Source: Cupriavidus necator
GTDB lineage: Bacteria; Pseudomonadota; Gammaproteobacteria; Burkholderiales; Burkholderiaceae
Length of the DNA stretch: 64,000 nt
Direction: 5' to 3'
Assembly (NCBI GenBank): GCA_022041995.1
Contig: CP074381.1
Span: forward strand, 3,844,001 to 3,908,000
The position numbers and the translations under genes are program-made. This document shows, in pieces, positions 8,394 through 17,430 of the stretch. The notes under the pieces were generated by a model. It worked only from the letters and a program-made list of their open reading frames with translations. It was not told the DNA's origin and searched no databases. Every line of letters starts with the position of its first letter. Position 1 is the stretch's first letter.

Positions 8394-9587
8394 ATGTTGC
8401 GGCGCTTTTGGCTGTTCTTTGCCCAGGCTGTCACCGTCGTGCTGGCGGTCTGGTTCGTCGTGGCAACGCTCAAGCCTGATTGGCTGCAGAGGGGGCGCGT
8501 CGCGGTCCAGTCCGGTTCGCCCATCGTGGCGCTCAAGGAAGTCGTGCCAAATGTGTCCGGTCCTGCGGCCGAAGGGTCTTACAGCGAAGCCGCCCAGCTG
8601 GCCATGCCGGCCGTGGTCAATATCTTTACCAGCAAGAACGGCAACAAGCGCTCGCCCAACCCGCAGGCCGAGGATCCGTGGTTCCGCTTCTTCTTTGGCG
8701 ACCGCCTGCCTGAGCGGCAGGAGCCGGTCTCCAGCCTGGGGTCTGGCGTCATTGTCAGCGCCGAGGGTTATATTCTAACCAACCACCACGTGGTCGACGG
8801 CGCCGATGAAATCGAGATCGCGCTGACCGACGGCCGCAAGGCCAACGCCAAGGTGGTGGGCTCCGACCCGGAAACCGACCTGGCCGTGCTCAAGGTGACG
8901 CTCAAGGACCTGCCCGCAATCACGCTGGGCCGGCTTGAGAACGTGAAGGTCGGCGACGTGGTGCTGGCCATCGGCAACCCGTTCGGCGTTGGCCAGACGG
9001 TGACGATGGGCATCGTCTCGGCGCTGGGCCGCAGCCACTTGGGCATCAACACCTTCGAGAACTTCATCCAGACCGATGCTGCGATCAACCCGGGCAATTC
9101 GGGTGGCGCCCTGGTGGATGCGCAGGGCAATCTGCTGGGCATCAACACCGCGATCTACTCACGCTCGGGCGGCTCGCTGGGGATCGGCTTTGCGATTCCC
9201 GTGTCGACCGCCAAGCAAGTGATGGAATCGATCATCTCCACCGGCAGCGTGACGCGCGGCTGGATCGGAGTCGAGCCGCAGGACATGACGCCCGAGATCG
9301 CCGAGTCGTTCGGGCTGGATGCCAAGGAAGGCGCGCTGATCGCCGCGGTGGTCCAGGGCGGGCCGGCCGACAAGGCTGGCGTGAAGCCCGGGGACGTGCT
9401 GACCAAGGTAAATGGCTTGTCGATCACGGACACGACCGCGCTGCTCAACGCGATTGCGCAGCTCAAGCCGGGCGTGGACATCAAGATGACGGTGATGCGC
9501 CGCGGCAAGGCGACGGACCTGACGGTGACAATCGGCAAACGGCCGCCGCCGCCGCGCCGGTCGCTGCCGTTTGAAGAGGAAGAATGA
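8394..9587 (+). CDS. HtrA/DegS-like periplasmic serine protease, membrane-anchored, one PDZ domain
   Basis: I chose the ATG at 8394 ([11 protein letters not shown]) over 8364 because the latter lies inside the divergent gene and homologues begin with this anchor; the product is 397 residues. One N-terminal membrane helix (~residues 5-25) leads into a trypsin-like domain with the triad H132 (TNHHVVD), D162 (TDLAVLK) and S236 (NPGNSGG). A single PDZ domain (~280-380) follows, with [19 protein letters not shown]. One PDZ plus a membrane anchor resembles DegS/AlgW, which act in envelope stress signalling, but MucD/DegQ-type naming is also possible. No anti-sigma partner lies next to it. The C-terminus is unusual: a Pro/Arg run then EEEE. 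Confidence 0.92.
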   Translation: MLRRFWLFFAQAVTVVLAVWFVVATLKPDWLQRGRVAVQSGSPIVALKEVVPNVSGPAAEGSYSEAAQLAMPAVVNIFTSKNGNKRSPNPQAEDPWFRFFFGDRLPERQEPVSSLGSGVIVSAEGYILTNHHVVDGADEIEIALTDGRKANAKVVGSDPETDLAVLKVTLKDLPAITLGRLENVKVGDVVLAIGNPFGVGQTVTMGIVSALGRSHLGINTFENFIQTDAAINPGNSGGALVDAQGNLLGINTAIYSRSGGSLGIGFAIPVSTAKQVMESIISTGSVTRGWIGVEPQDMTPEIAESFGLDAKEGALIAAVVQGGPADKAGVKPGDVLTKVNGLSITDTTALLNAIAQLKPGVDIKMTVMRRGKATDLTVTIGKRPPPPRRSLPFEEEE

Positions 9588-9612
9588 GTCCCGGCACGAT
9601 ATGGCCCTGACG

Positions 9613-9695
9613 AAAAACCCCGCCTTGGATGTGAACTGACCCCAAGAAGTTGGGCATCAACTTTTGGGGTGCAGTTCAGATGGCGGGGTTTTTTT
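9613..9695 (+). terminator. intrinsic terminator of the HtrA gene, interrupted by a mini-element
   Basis: Arms AAAAACCCCGCC (9613-9624) and GGCGGGGTTTTT (9682-9693) pair over 12 bp and are followed by more T residues, ideal for ending the protease transcript. The loop, which would be TTGGAT, is expanded by the 47-bp element at 9632-9678 plus a 4-bp duplication, so the present structure is a hairpin within a hairpin. Confidence 0.85.
9632..9678. mobile_element. miniature IS3-like remnant: abutted terminal repeats only
   Basis: The 47 bp begin TGAACTGACCCCAAGAAGTT and end with the complement of TGAACTGCACCCCAAAAGTT. These are near-identical inverted repeats with the TG...CA tips and overall look of IS3-family termini. 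They are flanked by GATG at 9628-9631 and 9679-9682, consistent with a 4-bp target duplication. No transposase sequence lies between the ends. I read this as an internally deleted insertion sequence or a very small non-autonomous element. The IS3 assignment rests on my recollection of such termini. Confidence 0.7.
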
Positions 9696-10048
9696 GTGCC
9701 TGGCGGTTCGGTTGACCCTGGCATCGCGGTAACGGGCGAAGGCCGTGCGAGCATGGACCAGGGACTGAGCGGCAGGACACCACTCCTCTATGACTTGCAG
9801 GCACGGGGAAACCGCACTGCAGACCACAGTGGCACGACGGGCCGCCGTGGACAGATGCAACGTCACGGTGAGGAATCGACGCGCAGACCACTCATACTGG
9901 GCGCTCACCCGATCCAGGCGCGATGAAGCACGATGCCTGCATTCCGCTTTCCCGCCCTCGCCCCTGGCCTCGATGCACAACATGACCGGTACAGCATGGC
10001 AACTACGCGCGTGGCATGCTTGTGCCAATATTTTCCCGCAGACATGAC
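9696..10048. other. non-coding spacer, nothing recognised
   Basis: About 350 bases between the HtrA terminator and the shared terminator of the porin. Short ORFs exist on both strands, but none has a convincing start, codon usage or similarity to known proteins. It could be degraded sequence. Confidence 0.4.
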
Positions 10049-10082
10049 AAAAGGCCGGCATCCTTGCGGATGCCGGCCTTTT
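10049..10082 (-). terminator. terminator of the porin gene
   Basis: A perfect 15-bp stem (arm AAAAGGCCGGCATCC) with a TTGC loop lies 40 bases after the porin stop. The A and T ends are symmetric, so it could act in both directions. Confidence 0.85.
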
Positions 10083-10122
10083 GCTTCAAGCCAATCCTAA
10101 GCGAGCTTACGCCCGCGTCAGA

Positions 10123-11232
10123 TTAGAACTTGTGACGCAGACCAACCACAGCACCGATCTGGTTCGCGCCCGGCTTGACGTTCGTCGTGCTCGACGTGTT
10201 GAAGCCGTTCACGCCCAGCTGCGAGCCCTTGTCGTTCAGAGCGTACGACACCGAGGTGTACACGTCGGTACGCTTCGACAGCGCGTAGTCGGCCGTGACC
10301 ACGAACTGCCACGGATCCGCGCTGGTGTTGCGGAAGTCTTGGTAGTACGCAGCGCCCGACAGCGAGAACGCCGGGGTCAGCTGGTAGCCCAGACCCAGCC
10401 AGTACAGGTTCGAAGCCGTAGCAACGGTCGTCAGACCATTTGCAGTCGCGGTGCCGCCAGGCAGCGAAGCGCCGTCGAAGGCCTTGGCCCAGCGATAGCC
10501 GGCGTAGACCTTGGCCGGACCGAAGGCGTAGTTGGCGCCGACGGTAGCACGACGAACCTTCTGGCCGCTTGCGTCGACCGGAGCGGCTGCCGGACCGGTC
10601 GTGGTGCCGTGCGTTTCGTCATAAGCAGCACCAACCGAGAACGGGCCAGCTGCGTAGCTCACCAGCGCGCCGTACTCTTGGCCGCGGCGGAAGGCGCCGG
10701 CGGTTTCGTTGCCGTTGTTGTTGAAGCTGTAGAACGCCGAAGCGGTCAGGCCACCGAAGGTACCGACGTACTTGACGGTGTTGTCGGCACGCGAAGCAAA
10801 CGCGGCATCCTGACCCAGGATACCGTAGCGCGACGAAATGGCCATCGGGTCGTAAATCAGACCGAAGTCATAGAACGAGGTCTGTTGACGGCCCAGCAGC
10901 AGCGAACCATATTGGCTTTGCAGACCGACGTAGGCTTGACGACCGAACAGACGACCGTCTTGGGCCGAAGTACCGTTGTCCAGGTTAACGCCGCTTTCCA
11001 GCACGAACACGCCCTTCAGGCCGCCGCCCAGATCTTCCACGCCACGCAGGCCCCAGCGCGAACCGGACTGGTTGCCCGACGACATGCGGAACACGTCATC
11101 GCCAGCGGTGTTGGCATGGTTGTTGTACTCGATGCCGACGTCAGCCACGCCGTACAGGGTTACGCTCGATTGGGCATACGCGCCACCAGCGGCCAGAGCG
11201 GCGACGGCAGCAGCAAACAGTTTCATCTTCAT
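10123..11232 (-). CDS. general porin, Gram-negative trimeric type (Burkholderia OpcP/OmpC-like)
   Basis: The start is the ATG at 11230-11232, preceded by AAGGAAAG. The 369-residue precursor has a signal peptide cut after GGAYA, then QSSVTLYGVADVGIEY, the typical first strand of beta-proteobacterial 16-stranded porins. The body alternates short amphipathic strands with Gly/Asn-rich turns (SRWGLRGVEDLGGGLKGVF, FGRQAYVGL) and ends in VGLRHKF, with the C-terminal Phe needed for BAM recognition. It probably allows passive diffusion of small hydrophilic solutes; the specificity cannot be read from sequence. It is monocistronic. Confidence 0.95.
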   Translation of the reverse strand: MKMKLFAAAVAALAAGGAYAQSSVTLYGVADVGIEYNNHANTAGDDVFRMSSGNQSGSRWGLRGVEDLGGGLKGVFVLESGVNLDNGTSAQDGRLFGRQAYVGLQSQYGSLLLGRQQTSFYDFGLIYDPMAISSRYGILGQDAAFASRADNTVKYVGTFGGLTASAFYSFNNNGNETAGAFRRGQEYGALVSYAAGPFSVGAAYDETHGTTTGPAAAPVDASGQKVRRATVGANYAFGPAKVYAGYRWAKAFDGASLPGGTATANGLTTVATASNLYWLGLGYQLTPAFSLSGAAYYQDFRNTSADPWQFVVTADYALSKRTDVYTSVSYALNDKGSQLGVNGFNTSSTTNVKPGANQIGAVVGLRHKF

Positions 11233-11272
11233 ATCGACACTTTCCTTGTCAACTGATTGGGAAATCTTGGTT

Positions 11273-11288
11273 GCCCAAGTACTTGGGC
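11273..11288. repeat. 16-bp perfect palindrome in the porin leader
   Basis: GCCCAAGTACTTGGGC lies 40 bases upstream of the porin start. A possible -10 (CATAAT on the minus strand, 11317-11322) would place it within the mRNA leader. It could be an operator or an RNA hairpin near the ribosome binding region. Confidence 0.5.
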
Positions 11289-11418
11289 GACGCATTTACG
11301 TTCACGTCTGTTGCGTATTATGTGCCAGCCCCCCCGGCCGTCAGAAGGCTTTTTCGGCGTAAACCATGCCTACTGGCGGTTTTTGTTGTCGGGGAGCAAC
11401 AGGAATGGGCGGGGAAAT

Positions 11419-11441
11419 CCCCGTTTTGGTGCAAAACGGGG
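11419..11441 (-). terminator. hairpin downstream of tatC
   Basis: Arms CCCCGTTTT/AAAACGGGG lie 31 bases past the tatC stop at the end of the long mla-his-tat block. The T-run is weak, so efficiency is uncertain. Confidence 0.5.
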
Positions 11442-11471
11442 GGCAGGCCGATAAGACCTCCCTCAGCCGAA

Positions 11472-12269
11472 TTAATCCGGCTGCGTTTCCCCTGAAGCGG
11501 TGGCTTCAGGTGCCGGACGGCCGATAAAGCGCGCCAGCAGTAGTCCCAGTTCATAAAGCGCCACCAGCGGCACGGCCAGCAGCAACTGCGACAGCACATC
11601 GGGCGGGGTCACGATGGCCGCGATGATGAACGCCCCAACAATCACATAGGGACGGATCTGCTTGAGCTTGTCCAGCTCCACCACACCGAAGCGCACCAGC
11701 ACGATCACCACCACCGGCACCTCGAAGGTGATGCCGAAGGCCAGGAAGGTGGTCATGGCAAAGCTGAGGTATTTGTCGATGTCGGTCGACATCTCCGCCC
11801 CCAGCGGCGCGTTGTAGTGCGCCATGAAATGGAACACCGTGGGGAACACCAGGAAATACGCGAACGCCACGCCGCACAGGAACAGGAAATAGCTGCTCGA
11901 TACCAGCGGCAGGATCAGGCGCTTCTCATGCTGGTACAGGCCGGGCGCGACAAACTGCCAGATCTGGTACAGCACCCACGGCAGCGCGATCAGGAAGGCC
12001 ACCAGCAAGGTGACTTTCATCGGCACGAAGAACGAGCCGGTGACGTCGGTCACGATCATCTTGCCGCCCTTGGGCAGCGACTCCATCAGCGGCGCGGCAA
12101 ACAGGTTGAAGATGAGCGGCGCCCAGTAGACCAGGCTGACGAAGACCAGGATGATGCCGGCCACCGCCTTGACCAGGCGTTGGCGCAGCTCGACCAGGTG
12201 GGAAATAAAGGTTTCCTGCTGCGACTCGTCTTGCGGGTCTTGGGGATCTGGGGACCGGGTGTCGCTCAT
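11472..12269 (-). CDS. tatC: Sec-independent translocase subunit TatC
   Basis: A 265-residue polytopic inner-membrane protein. The N-terminal cytoplasmic stretch FISHLVELRQRLVKA is the TatC signature that binds the twin-arginine signal. Six membrane helices follow, with the conserved ALPWVLYQIWQFVAPGLYQHEKR loop. With TatB it forms the receptor for folded Tat substrates. It is the last gene of tatABC; 140 bases separate it from tatB. Confidence 0.97.
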   Translation of the reverse strand: MSDTRSPDPQDPQDESQQETFISHLVELRQRLVKAVAGIILVFVSLVYWAPLIFNLFAAPLMESLPKGGKMIVTDVTGSFFVPMKVTLLVAFLIALPWVLYQIWQFVAPGLYQHEKRLILPLVSSSYFLFLCGVAFAYFLVFPTVFHFMAHYNAPLGAEMSTDIDKYLSFAMTTFLAFGITFEVPVVVIVLVRFGVVELDKLKQIRPYVIVGAFIIAAIVTPPDVLSQLLLAVPLVALYELGLLLARFIGRPAPEATASGETQPD

Positions 12270-12409
12270 GGCGTGAACCGCTCAGCCGCGGGGGCTGGCA
12301 AGGTGGATCGATGGAGCCGCAACGCGGCGGCGCGCGAGTGCAACCAAGACTGCGGCCACGACGGCAGCGGCCGGAACGACGGCCGGCAAGGTGTTGCCGC
12401 GGCGCATGC

Positions 12410-12922
12410 TCACTCGAAGAAGGATCGGGATGGCCGGGTGACCGGCCGGTGGCGCTTGACGCGCGCCGCGCCCGACTGCACCCAGACGCGGACATTGTGC
12501 TGGCGCTTGAACCAGAGCGGGCGGGCACCCTGCTTGACGCGCCAGCTCTTGCGCCCGTTGTGCGCCTTGTGGGCCGCATCCCAGCTTGGCACGAAGCCGC
12601 CACCGGCGTCGGCGCTACCGCCGCCGCTGGTACCCTCGGCACCGCCCAGGGCTTCGTTCAGCGCCTGGGTCTGCTCGCTGACTTCCTTGTGGATGGTGCG
12701 CTCGACATCGCGCGCGGCGTCCTCGAATTCCGTGCGCATCTTGCGCAGTTCTTCCAGTTCAACCTCGCGGCTGACTTCGGCCTTGACGTCGTTGATGTAG
12801 CGCTGCGCCCGGCCGACCAGCGCGCCCACCGTGCGCGCAACCTTGGGCAGCCGTTCGGGACCGATCACGATCAGTGCCACGGCGCCGATCAGCGCCAGCT
12901 TGGAAATGCCGAGATCAATCAT
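12410..12922 (-). CDS. tatB: Sec-independent translocase subunit TatB
   Basis: 170 residues: one N-terminal membrane helix (IDLGISKLALIGAVALIVIG) with the PERLP hinge, then an amphipathic helix and a charged, variable tail. Glu after the first helix and the long C-terminus distinguish it from TatA. The last ~50 residues are strongly basic and aromatic (SWRVKQGARPLWFKRQHNVR) and have no counterpart in E. coli TatB that I recall. It works with TatC in substrate recognition. Confidence 0.93.
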   Translation of the reverse strand: MIDLGISKLALIGAVALIVIGPERLPKVARTVGALVGRAQRYINDVKAEVSREVELEELRKMRTEFEDAARDVERTIHKEVSEQTQALNEALGGAEGTSGGGSADAGGGFVPSWDAAHKAHNGRKSWRVKQGARPLWFKRQHNVRVWVQSGAARVKRHRPVTRPSRSFFE

Positions 12923-13017
12923 GCGGACACATCATGCGGACAACATGCGGAAAAGCGCAGGCGCGGGACGACACGCAGGCAGCGAGGTTTGCGTAGAAGG
13001 GATGGCACACCGCCGGA

Positions 13018-13251
13018 TTACTGCTGGCGGGTCTTTTCCTTGGCTTCGACGTCGATGGTGGTGGAGTCGCGCAGTTCCTTGGACTGGGCAGGATCGGCGG
13101 CAGCCTTGCCTTCGCCATCCTTCATGCCATCCTTGAAGCCCTTGACCGCGCCGCCCAGGTCCTGGCCGATATTGCGCAGTTTCTTGGTGCCGAACACGAG
13201 CATGACGATCACCAGCACGATCAGCCAGTGCCAAATGCTAAACGAACCCAT
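13018..13251 (-). CDS. tatA: Sec-independent translocase subunit TatA
   Basis: The start is the ATG at 13249-13251 ([20 protein letters not shown]), which gives the family-typical N-terminus; product 77 residues. One membrane helix, the [10 protein letters not shown] hinge, an amphipathic helix with [15 protein letters not shown], and a polar tail. TatA oligomers form the protein-conducting element. It precedes tatB by 95 bases. Confidence 0.95.
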   Translation of the reverse strand: MGSFSIWHWLIVLVIVMLVFGTKKLRNIGQDLGGAVKGFKDGMKDGEGKAAADPAQSKELRDSTTIDVEAKEKTRQQ

Positions 13252-13399
13252 TTCTTGCTCCTGATGAAGCCGCGGGCGCAATCAGATATGCCCGGACCCG
13301 TTGTTCCGTCCCGTTATGGCCGCGCCGGGCGACGGTTGCCGGCGCAGCTTCTGCCCGGGGCGTTGCCGCCGCGGGCGCTCCCATGCCAAGGCTGCCCGG

Positions 13400-13756
13400 T
13401 CAGGGCAGCGGTGCCTTCCACGCGTGGCGCGGCCCACCCAGCACATGCAGGTGCAGATGGTAGACCTCTTGCCCACCGTCCGGGCCGGTATTGATCACCG
13501 TCCGGAAACCGTTGGCGCAGCCTGCCGCACGCGCCAGTTCAGGCACCTTCAGCATCATTCTAGCAAGCACCGCCCCTTCGCCGGCGCCGCAATCGGCCAG
13601 CGAGTCGACATGCAACCTGGGAATGACCAGCAAGTGTACCGGGGCCTTGGGATGGATATCGTGGAAGGCCACCATGTCGTCGTCTTCATAGACCTTGCGC
13701 GACGGTAGCTGGCCGGCCACGATCTTGCAGAAGATGCAATTATCCTGAGCGTTCAT
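13400..13756 (-). CDS. hinT: HIT-family purine nucleoside phosphoramidase (HinT)
   Basis: 118 residues with the histidine triad HLHLHVLGG near the C-terminus and the N-terminal CIFCKIVAGQLPSRKVYEDD of the HinT branch. It hydrolyses nucleoside 5'-phosphoramidates and acyl-adenylates. It sits between the his genes and tatA, its usual place in Burkholderiaceae, and is probably transcribed with them. Confidence 0.95.
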   Translation of the reverse strand: MNAQDNCIFCKIVAGQLPSRKVYEDDDMVAFHDIHPKAPVHLLVIPRLHVDSLADCGAGEGAVLARMMLKVPELARAAGCANGFRTVINTGPDGGQEVYHLHLHVLGGPRHAWKAPLP

Positions 13757-13819
13757 GAAGATTTCATTGCGACGGCCGCGGCACCCGGTGTCACCTTCGC
13801 GCGCCCGGCCTGCCCGGCA

Positions 13820-14212
13820 TCAGAACTGCTGATCCGGGTACATCGGCTTGCTGTCATTCAGGTACAGCCAGCCCTTGACGATACGATACAGCATCCACAG
13901 CGACAGCACGCCCCAGGCGGCAAAGGCCAGCGGCATCAGCACGACTGTCGCAAACAGCACCCCGCCCAGCACGCCCCAGACCACCGACCACCAGAACGAG
14001 CGGATCTGCCAGGCGAAGTGCGAGGCATACAACGAGCCGCGCGCGTCGTCGCGCTTGACGTAGCCGATCACGATGGCGATCAGCGCGGTGATGCCGCCGG
14101 TGAGCCAGAAGATCGCGTACAGCGCATACAGGATGTGCAGCAGCTTGCGCAGGCTGCTCAACTGTTCGCCGCTTGGGGTAGTGACTTGCCCGGTGTAGTC
14201 GTTCGCCATCAT
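13820..14212 (-). CDS. small conserved membrane protein, DUF4870-like
   Basis: 130 residues with three predicted membrane segments (LYAIFWLTGGITALIAIVIGYV, SFWWSVVWGVLGGVLFATVVLM and the following AAWGVLSLWMLYRIVKG). The YVKRDDARGSLYASHFAWQIRSFWW stretch resembles DUF4870/TMEM-type small proteins. Function is unknown. It lies between hisE and hinT in the same orientation, a conserved position. Two adjacent ATGs could serve as start; the first is used here. Confidence 0.8.
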   Translation of the reverse strand: MMANDYTGQVTTPSGEQLSSLRKLLHILYALYAIFWLTGGITALIAIVIGYVKRDDARGSLYASHFAWQIRSFWWSVVWGVLGGVLFATVVLMPLAFAAWGVLSLWMLYRIVKGWLYLNDSKPMYPDQQF

Positions 14213-14226
14213 TGCCCTTGGTTAGA

Positions 14227-14247
14227 AGCCTGCCTTGCGGGCAGGCT
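14227..14247 (-). terminator. hairpin between hisE and the DUF4870-like gene
   Basis: Arms AGCCTGCC/GGCAGGCT with a five-base loop, followed on the minus strand by TTCTAACC. Without a T-run it may stabilise mRNA or attenuate rather than stop transcription. Confidence 0.4.
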
Positions 14248-14272
14248 GAAGACCGGCCGGCGCCCGCGCCAG

Positions 14273-14644
14273 CTAGTCCTTGCGCCGGGCCTTTTCCTCG
14301 AGGCCGGACAGCCCCTCGCGCCGCGCGAGCTCGTTGACCACATCCGCCGGCGTCAGGCCGAAGTTGGCCAGCAATACCATGCTGTGGAACCACAGGTCTG
14401 CCACTTCGTAGACCACCTTGCCGGCCTCGGCGCCAGTCTGCCCGGCGGCGCGCGCGTCCTTGGCGGCCATCACGGTCTCGGTGGCTTCCTCGCCGATCTT
14501 CTTCAGGATGGCGTCGTCGCCCTTGCTGAACAGGCGCGCCACGTAGGACTTGTCGGGATCGCCGCCGTTGGCGGGCTTGCGCGATTCCAGCACTTCGGCC
14601 AGGCGCGCCAGGACATCATTGCTGCTGAGTTGGGTGTCGCTCAT
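14273..14644 (-). CDS. hisE: phosphoribosyl-ATP pyrophosphatase
   Basis: 123 residues of the MazG-like all-alpha fold, with the acidic metal site in [15 protein letters not shown] and [15 protein letters not shown]. It removes pyrophosphate from PR-ATP, the second step of histidine synthesis. Its ATG overlaps the hisI stop by four bases (ATGA). It is a separate gene here, not fused to hisI as in E. coli. Confidence 0.96.
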   Translation of the reverse strand: MSDTQLSSNDVLARLAEVLESRKPANGGDPDKSYVARLFSKGDDAILKKIGEEATETVMAAKDARAAGQTGAEAGKVVYEVADLWFHSMVLLANFGLTPADVVNELARREGLSGLEEKARRKD

Positions 14645-15045
14645 GGCTTGGTGTAGATCTGGGCAGGGTCCTTCAGCACCGGCTCGACCGTCTGCCAGTC
14701 GCCGGCTTCCACATCGCCCTCGAACTTCTGGAAGAAGCAGGAATGGCGCCCGGTATGGCAGGCGATATTGTCGATCTGGGTCACCTTGAGCAGCACCACG
14801 TCTTCATCGCAGTCCAGGCGGATCTCATGCACCTTCTGCACGTGGCCAGACTCTTCGCCCTTGTGCCACAGGCGCTTGCGCGAGCGCGACCAGAATACGG
14901 CCTCGCCCAGCTCCACGGTGCGCTGCAGCGCGTCGCGGTTCATGAACGCGAACATCAGCACGTCGTTCGAGCCGGCTTCCTGCACGATCACCGGCACCAG
15001 GCCGTTATCGTCCCATTTGACTTTGTTGAGCCACTTCTTTGCCAT
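14641..15045 (-). CDS. hisI: phosphoribosyl-AMP cyclohydrolase
   Basis: 134 residues. [13 protein letters not shown] and the zinc-site cysteines in [11 protein letters not shown] and [12 protein letters not shown] are characteristic. It opens the purine ring of PR-AMP, the third step of the pathway. It starts two bases after the hisF stop and overlaps hisE, indicating translational coupling. Confidence 0.96.
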   Translation of the reverse strand: MAKKWLNKVKWDDNGLVPVIVQEAGSNDVLMFAFMNRDALQRTVELGEAVFWSRSRKRLWHKGEESGHVQKVHEIRLDCDEDVVLLKVTQIDNIACHTGRHSCFFQKFEGDVEAGDWQTVEPVLKDPAQIYTKP

Positions 15046-15047
15046 GA

Positions 15048-15818
15048 TCAGATCCGCACGGGAATGCCCTCGCGGGCCATAAATGCCTTGGCTTCGCCCA
15101 CGGTGTGTTGCCCGTAGTGGAAGATGCTGGCGGCCAGTACCGCGTCGGCGCGGCCCCGGGTGATGCCGTCGGCCAGGTCCTGCAGGCCGCCGACGCCGCC
15201 CGAGGCGATCACCGGCACCGGCACCGCGTCGCTGACGGCGCGGGTCAGCTCCAGGTCGAAACCGCTCTTGGTGCCGTCGCGGTCCATGCTGGTCAGCAGG
15301 ATCTCGCCGGCGCCGCGCGCGGCCATTTCACGCGCCCATTCGACCGCATCCAGCCCGGTTGCCTTGCGCCCGCCGTGGGTGAAGACTTCCCAGCGCGGCG
15401 CTTCGCCCGGGGCGGAACTGCGCTTGGCGTCGATCGCCACCACGATGCACTGTGAGCCGTACTTGGCGGTCGCGTCCGACACCAGCTGCGGATTGGCGAT
15501 AGCTGACGAGTTGACGCTGATCTTGTCCGCGCCGGCATTGAGCAGCCGCCGCACGTCTTCGACCGTGCGCACGCCGCCGCCCACCGTCAGTGGGATAAAG
15601 ACCTGCGAGGCCACATCCTCGATGATGTGCAGCATCAGGTCACGCCCGTCGCTGGTCGCGGTGATGTCCAGGAATGTGATTTCATCGGCGCCCTGCTCGT
15701 CATAGCGGCGCGCGATTTCCACAGGATCGCCCGCGTCGCGCAGCTCGACAAAGTTGACGCCCTTGACCACCCGCCCGTTGGTCACGTCCAGGCAGGGGAT
15801 GATACGTTTGGCTAGCAT
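15048..15818 (-). CDS. hisF: imidazole glycerol phosphate synthase, cyclase subunit
   Basis: 256 residues forming a (beta-alpha)8 barrel. The catalytic aspartates lie in [20 protein letters not shown] (Asp11) and [13 protein letters not shown]. It uses ammonia channelled from HisH to make IGP and AICAR. Strand repeats such as [21 protein letters not shown] show the half-barrel symmetry shared with HisA. Confidence 0.97.
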   Translation of the reverse strand: MLAKRIIPCLDVTNGRVVKGVNFVELRDAGDPVEIARRYDEQGADEITFLDITATSDGRDLMLHIIEDVASQVFIPLTVGGGVRTVEDVRRLLNAGADKISVNSSAIANPQLVSDATAKYGSQCIVVAIDAKRSSAPGEAPRWEVFTHGGRKATGLDAVEWAREMAARGAGEILLTSMDRDGTKSGFDLELTRAVSDAVPVPVIASGGVGGLQDLADGITRGRADAVLAASIFHYGQHTVGEAKAFMAREGIPVRI

Positions 15819-15890
15819 GAGATTCCTTGTCCGCCGCAGCTCCCGGCCAAACGCCGGGCCCAGCGGCGGCTGCGCCCGCGGCGCGTTGCC

Positions 15891-16637
15891 TTATTGCCCG
15901 TCGCGCAGCTTGTCGGCCAGTGCCTGCGCGGCGGCAAAGTTGAGATCCCCGGAGTAGATCGCGCGGCCACAAATGACGCCTTCGACACCTTCGCCCTCGA
16001 CCGCGCAGAGGTGGTCGATGTCGGCCAGGTTGGACAGCCCGCCGCTGGCGATCACCGGGATCGACATCGATTGCGCCAGCTTGACGGTGGCATCGATATT
16101 GATCCCCTGCAGCATGCCGTCGCGGCCAATATCCGTGTAGATGATGGCCTCGACGCCGTAGTCCTCATACTTGCGTGCCAGGTCCGCCACCTCGTGGCCG
16201 GTCAGCTTGCTCCAGCCGTCGGTCGCCACCTTGCCATCCCTGGCGTCCAGGCCAACGATGATATGGCCGCCGAAGGCCGAGCAGGCGTCCTTCAGGAAGC
16301 CGGGGTTTTTCACCGCGGCCGTGCCGATGATGACGTACGACAGCCCGTCATCCAGCCAGCGTTCAATGGTGTTCAGGTCGCGGATGCCGCCCCCCAGCTG
16401 CACCGGGATCTCATCGCCGACCTCGGCGATGATGGCCTTGATGGCCTCCTCGTTGCGGGGCTTGCCCGCGAACGCGCCGTTCAGGTCCACCAGGTGCAGG
16501 CGCCGGGCGCCCTGCTCCACCCAGTGGCGTGCCATGGCGGCGGGATCTTCGGAAAAGACGGTGGCCTGGTCCATGTCGCCTTGTTTGAGGCGTACACACT
16601 GACCGTCCTTCAGGTCGATGGCCGGAATGAGCAACAT
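15891..16637 (-). CDS. hisA: ProFAR isomerase
   Basis: 248 residues, HisA barrel. The catalytic Asp8 in [18 protein letters not shown] and the second-half Asp in [13 protein letters not shown] are intact. It converts ProFAR to PRFAR. A 139-base spacer rich in GGTCG/TCGATCGG-like repeats precedes it on the hisH side. Confidence 0.97.
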   Translation of the reverse strand: MLLIPAIDLKDGQCVRLKQGDMDQATVFSEDPAAMARHWVEQGARRLHLVDLNGAFAGKPRNEEAIKAIIAEVGDEIPVQLGGGIRDLNTIERWLDDGLSYVIIGTAAVKNPGFLKDACSAFGGHIIVGLDARDGKVATDGWSKLTGHEVADLARKYEDYGVEAIIYTDIGRDGMLQGINIDATVKLAQSMSIPVIASGGLSNLADIDHLCAVEGEGVEGVICGRAIYSGDLNFAAAQALADKLRDGQ

Positions 16638-16776
16638 ATGCGTGACGAGCGTGGTTGAGTGATAGAAGAGTGAGCGAGACCGGCGCTGCCGGTCAGGTCG
16701 GGTCGATAGTCGATCGGAAACAGGTCGGGTGACGGGTCGAGTTAGCGGTCGATGATCGGCAAAAAAACGAATCGGG

Positions 16777-17430
16777 TCAGGGATTCCAGTGGACGAAGTT
16801 CCGGTACAGCTGCAGGCCCAGGGCCGCGCTCTTTTCGGGGTGGAACTGCGTCGCGAAAATATTATCGCGCGCTACCGCGCTGGTAAATACGACTCCGTAT
16901 TCCGTTTCACCGGCAACATGGGCCGGGTCCTGCGCCTGCACATAGTAACTGTGGACGAAATAGAACCAGCTGTCGTCCGGGATACCATCCCACAGCGGGT
17001 GCGGCCTGGCCTGGCGCACCCGGTTCCAACCCATCTGCGGCACCTTGTAGCGCGAGCCGTCGGGCTGCGTCATGCCGTCCAGCGCAAAGCGCACCACCTG
17101 GCCGGGCATCAGGCCCAGCGCCGGCGTACGGTCCGCGCCGGCCCGGCTTTCGGTGCTGAACTCGAACAGCATCTGCTCGCCCACGCACACACCCAGCATC
17201 GGCTTGCTGGCGGCGGCCTGCACCACCGCTTCCTGCAGCCCGGACGCGCCCAGCGCCGACATGCAGTCGGGCATCGCGCCCTGGCCGGGCAGCACCACGC
17301 GGTCGGCCGAGCGGATGCCTTCGGGGGCATCCACCACGCGGACGTCCGCTTCCGGCGCCGCGGCACGCAGCGCCTGCGCCACCGAGCGCAGGTTGCCCAT
17401 GCCGTAATCCACAATTGCTATGGTAGTCAT
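16777..17430 (-). CDS. hisH: imidazole glycerol phosphate synthase, glutamine amidotransferase subunit
   Basis: 217 residues, class I glutamine amidotransferase. The nucleophile is in [11 protein letters not shown], and His and Glu complete the triad in [13 protein letters not shown]. It supplies ammonia to HisF. Its ATG overlaps the marC stop by four bases. Confidence 0.96.
   Translation of the reverse strand: MTTIAIVDYGMGNLRSVAQALRAAAPEADVRVVDAPEGIRSADRVVLPGQGAMPDCMSALGASGLQEAVVQAAASKPMLGVCVGEQMLFEFSTESRAGADRTPALGLMPGQVVRFALDGMTQPDGSRYKVPQMGWNRVRQARPHPLWDGIPDDSWFYFVHSYYVQAQDPAHVAGETEYGVVFTSAVARDNIFATQFHPEKSAALGLQLYRNFVHWNP

Noticed and set aside
9657..10061. Minus-strand ORF of 134 codons in the htrA-porin spacer
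   Set aside because: It runs through both terminators and the mini-element, and its composition (many Cys/His) is unlike the neighbouring proteins.
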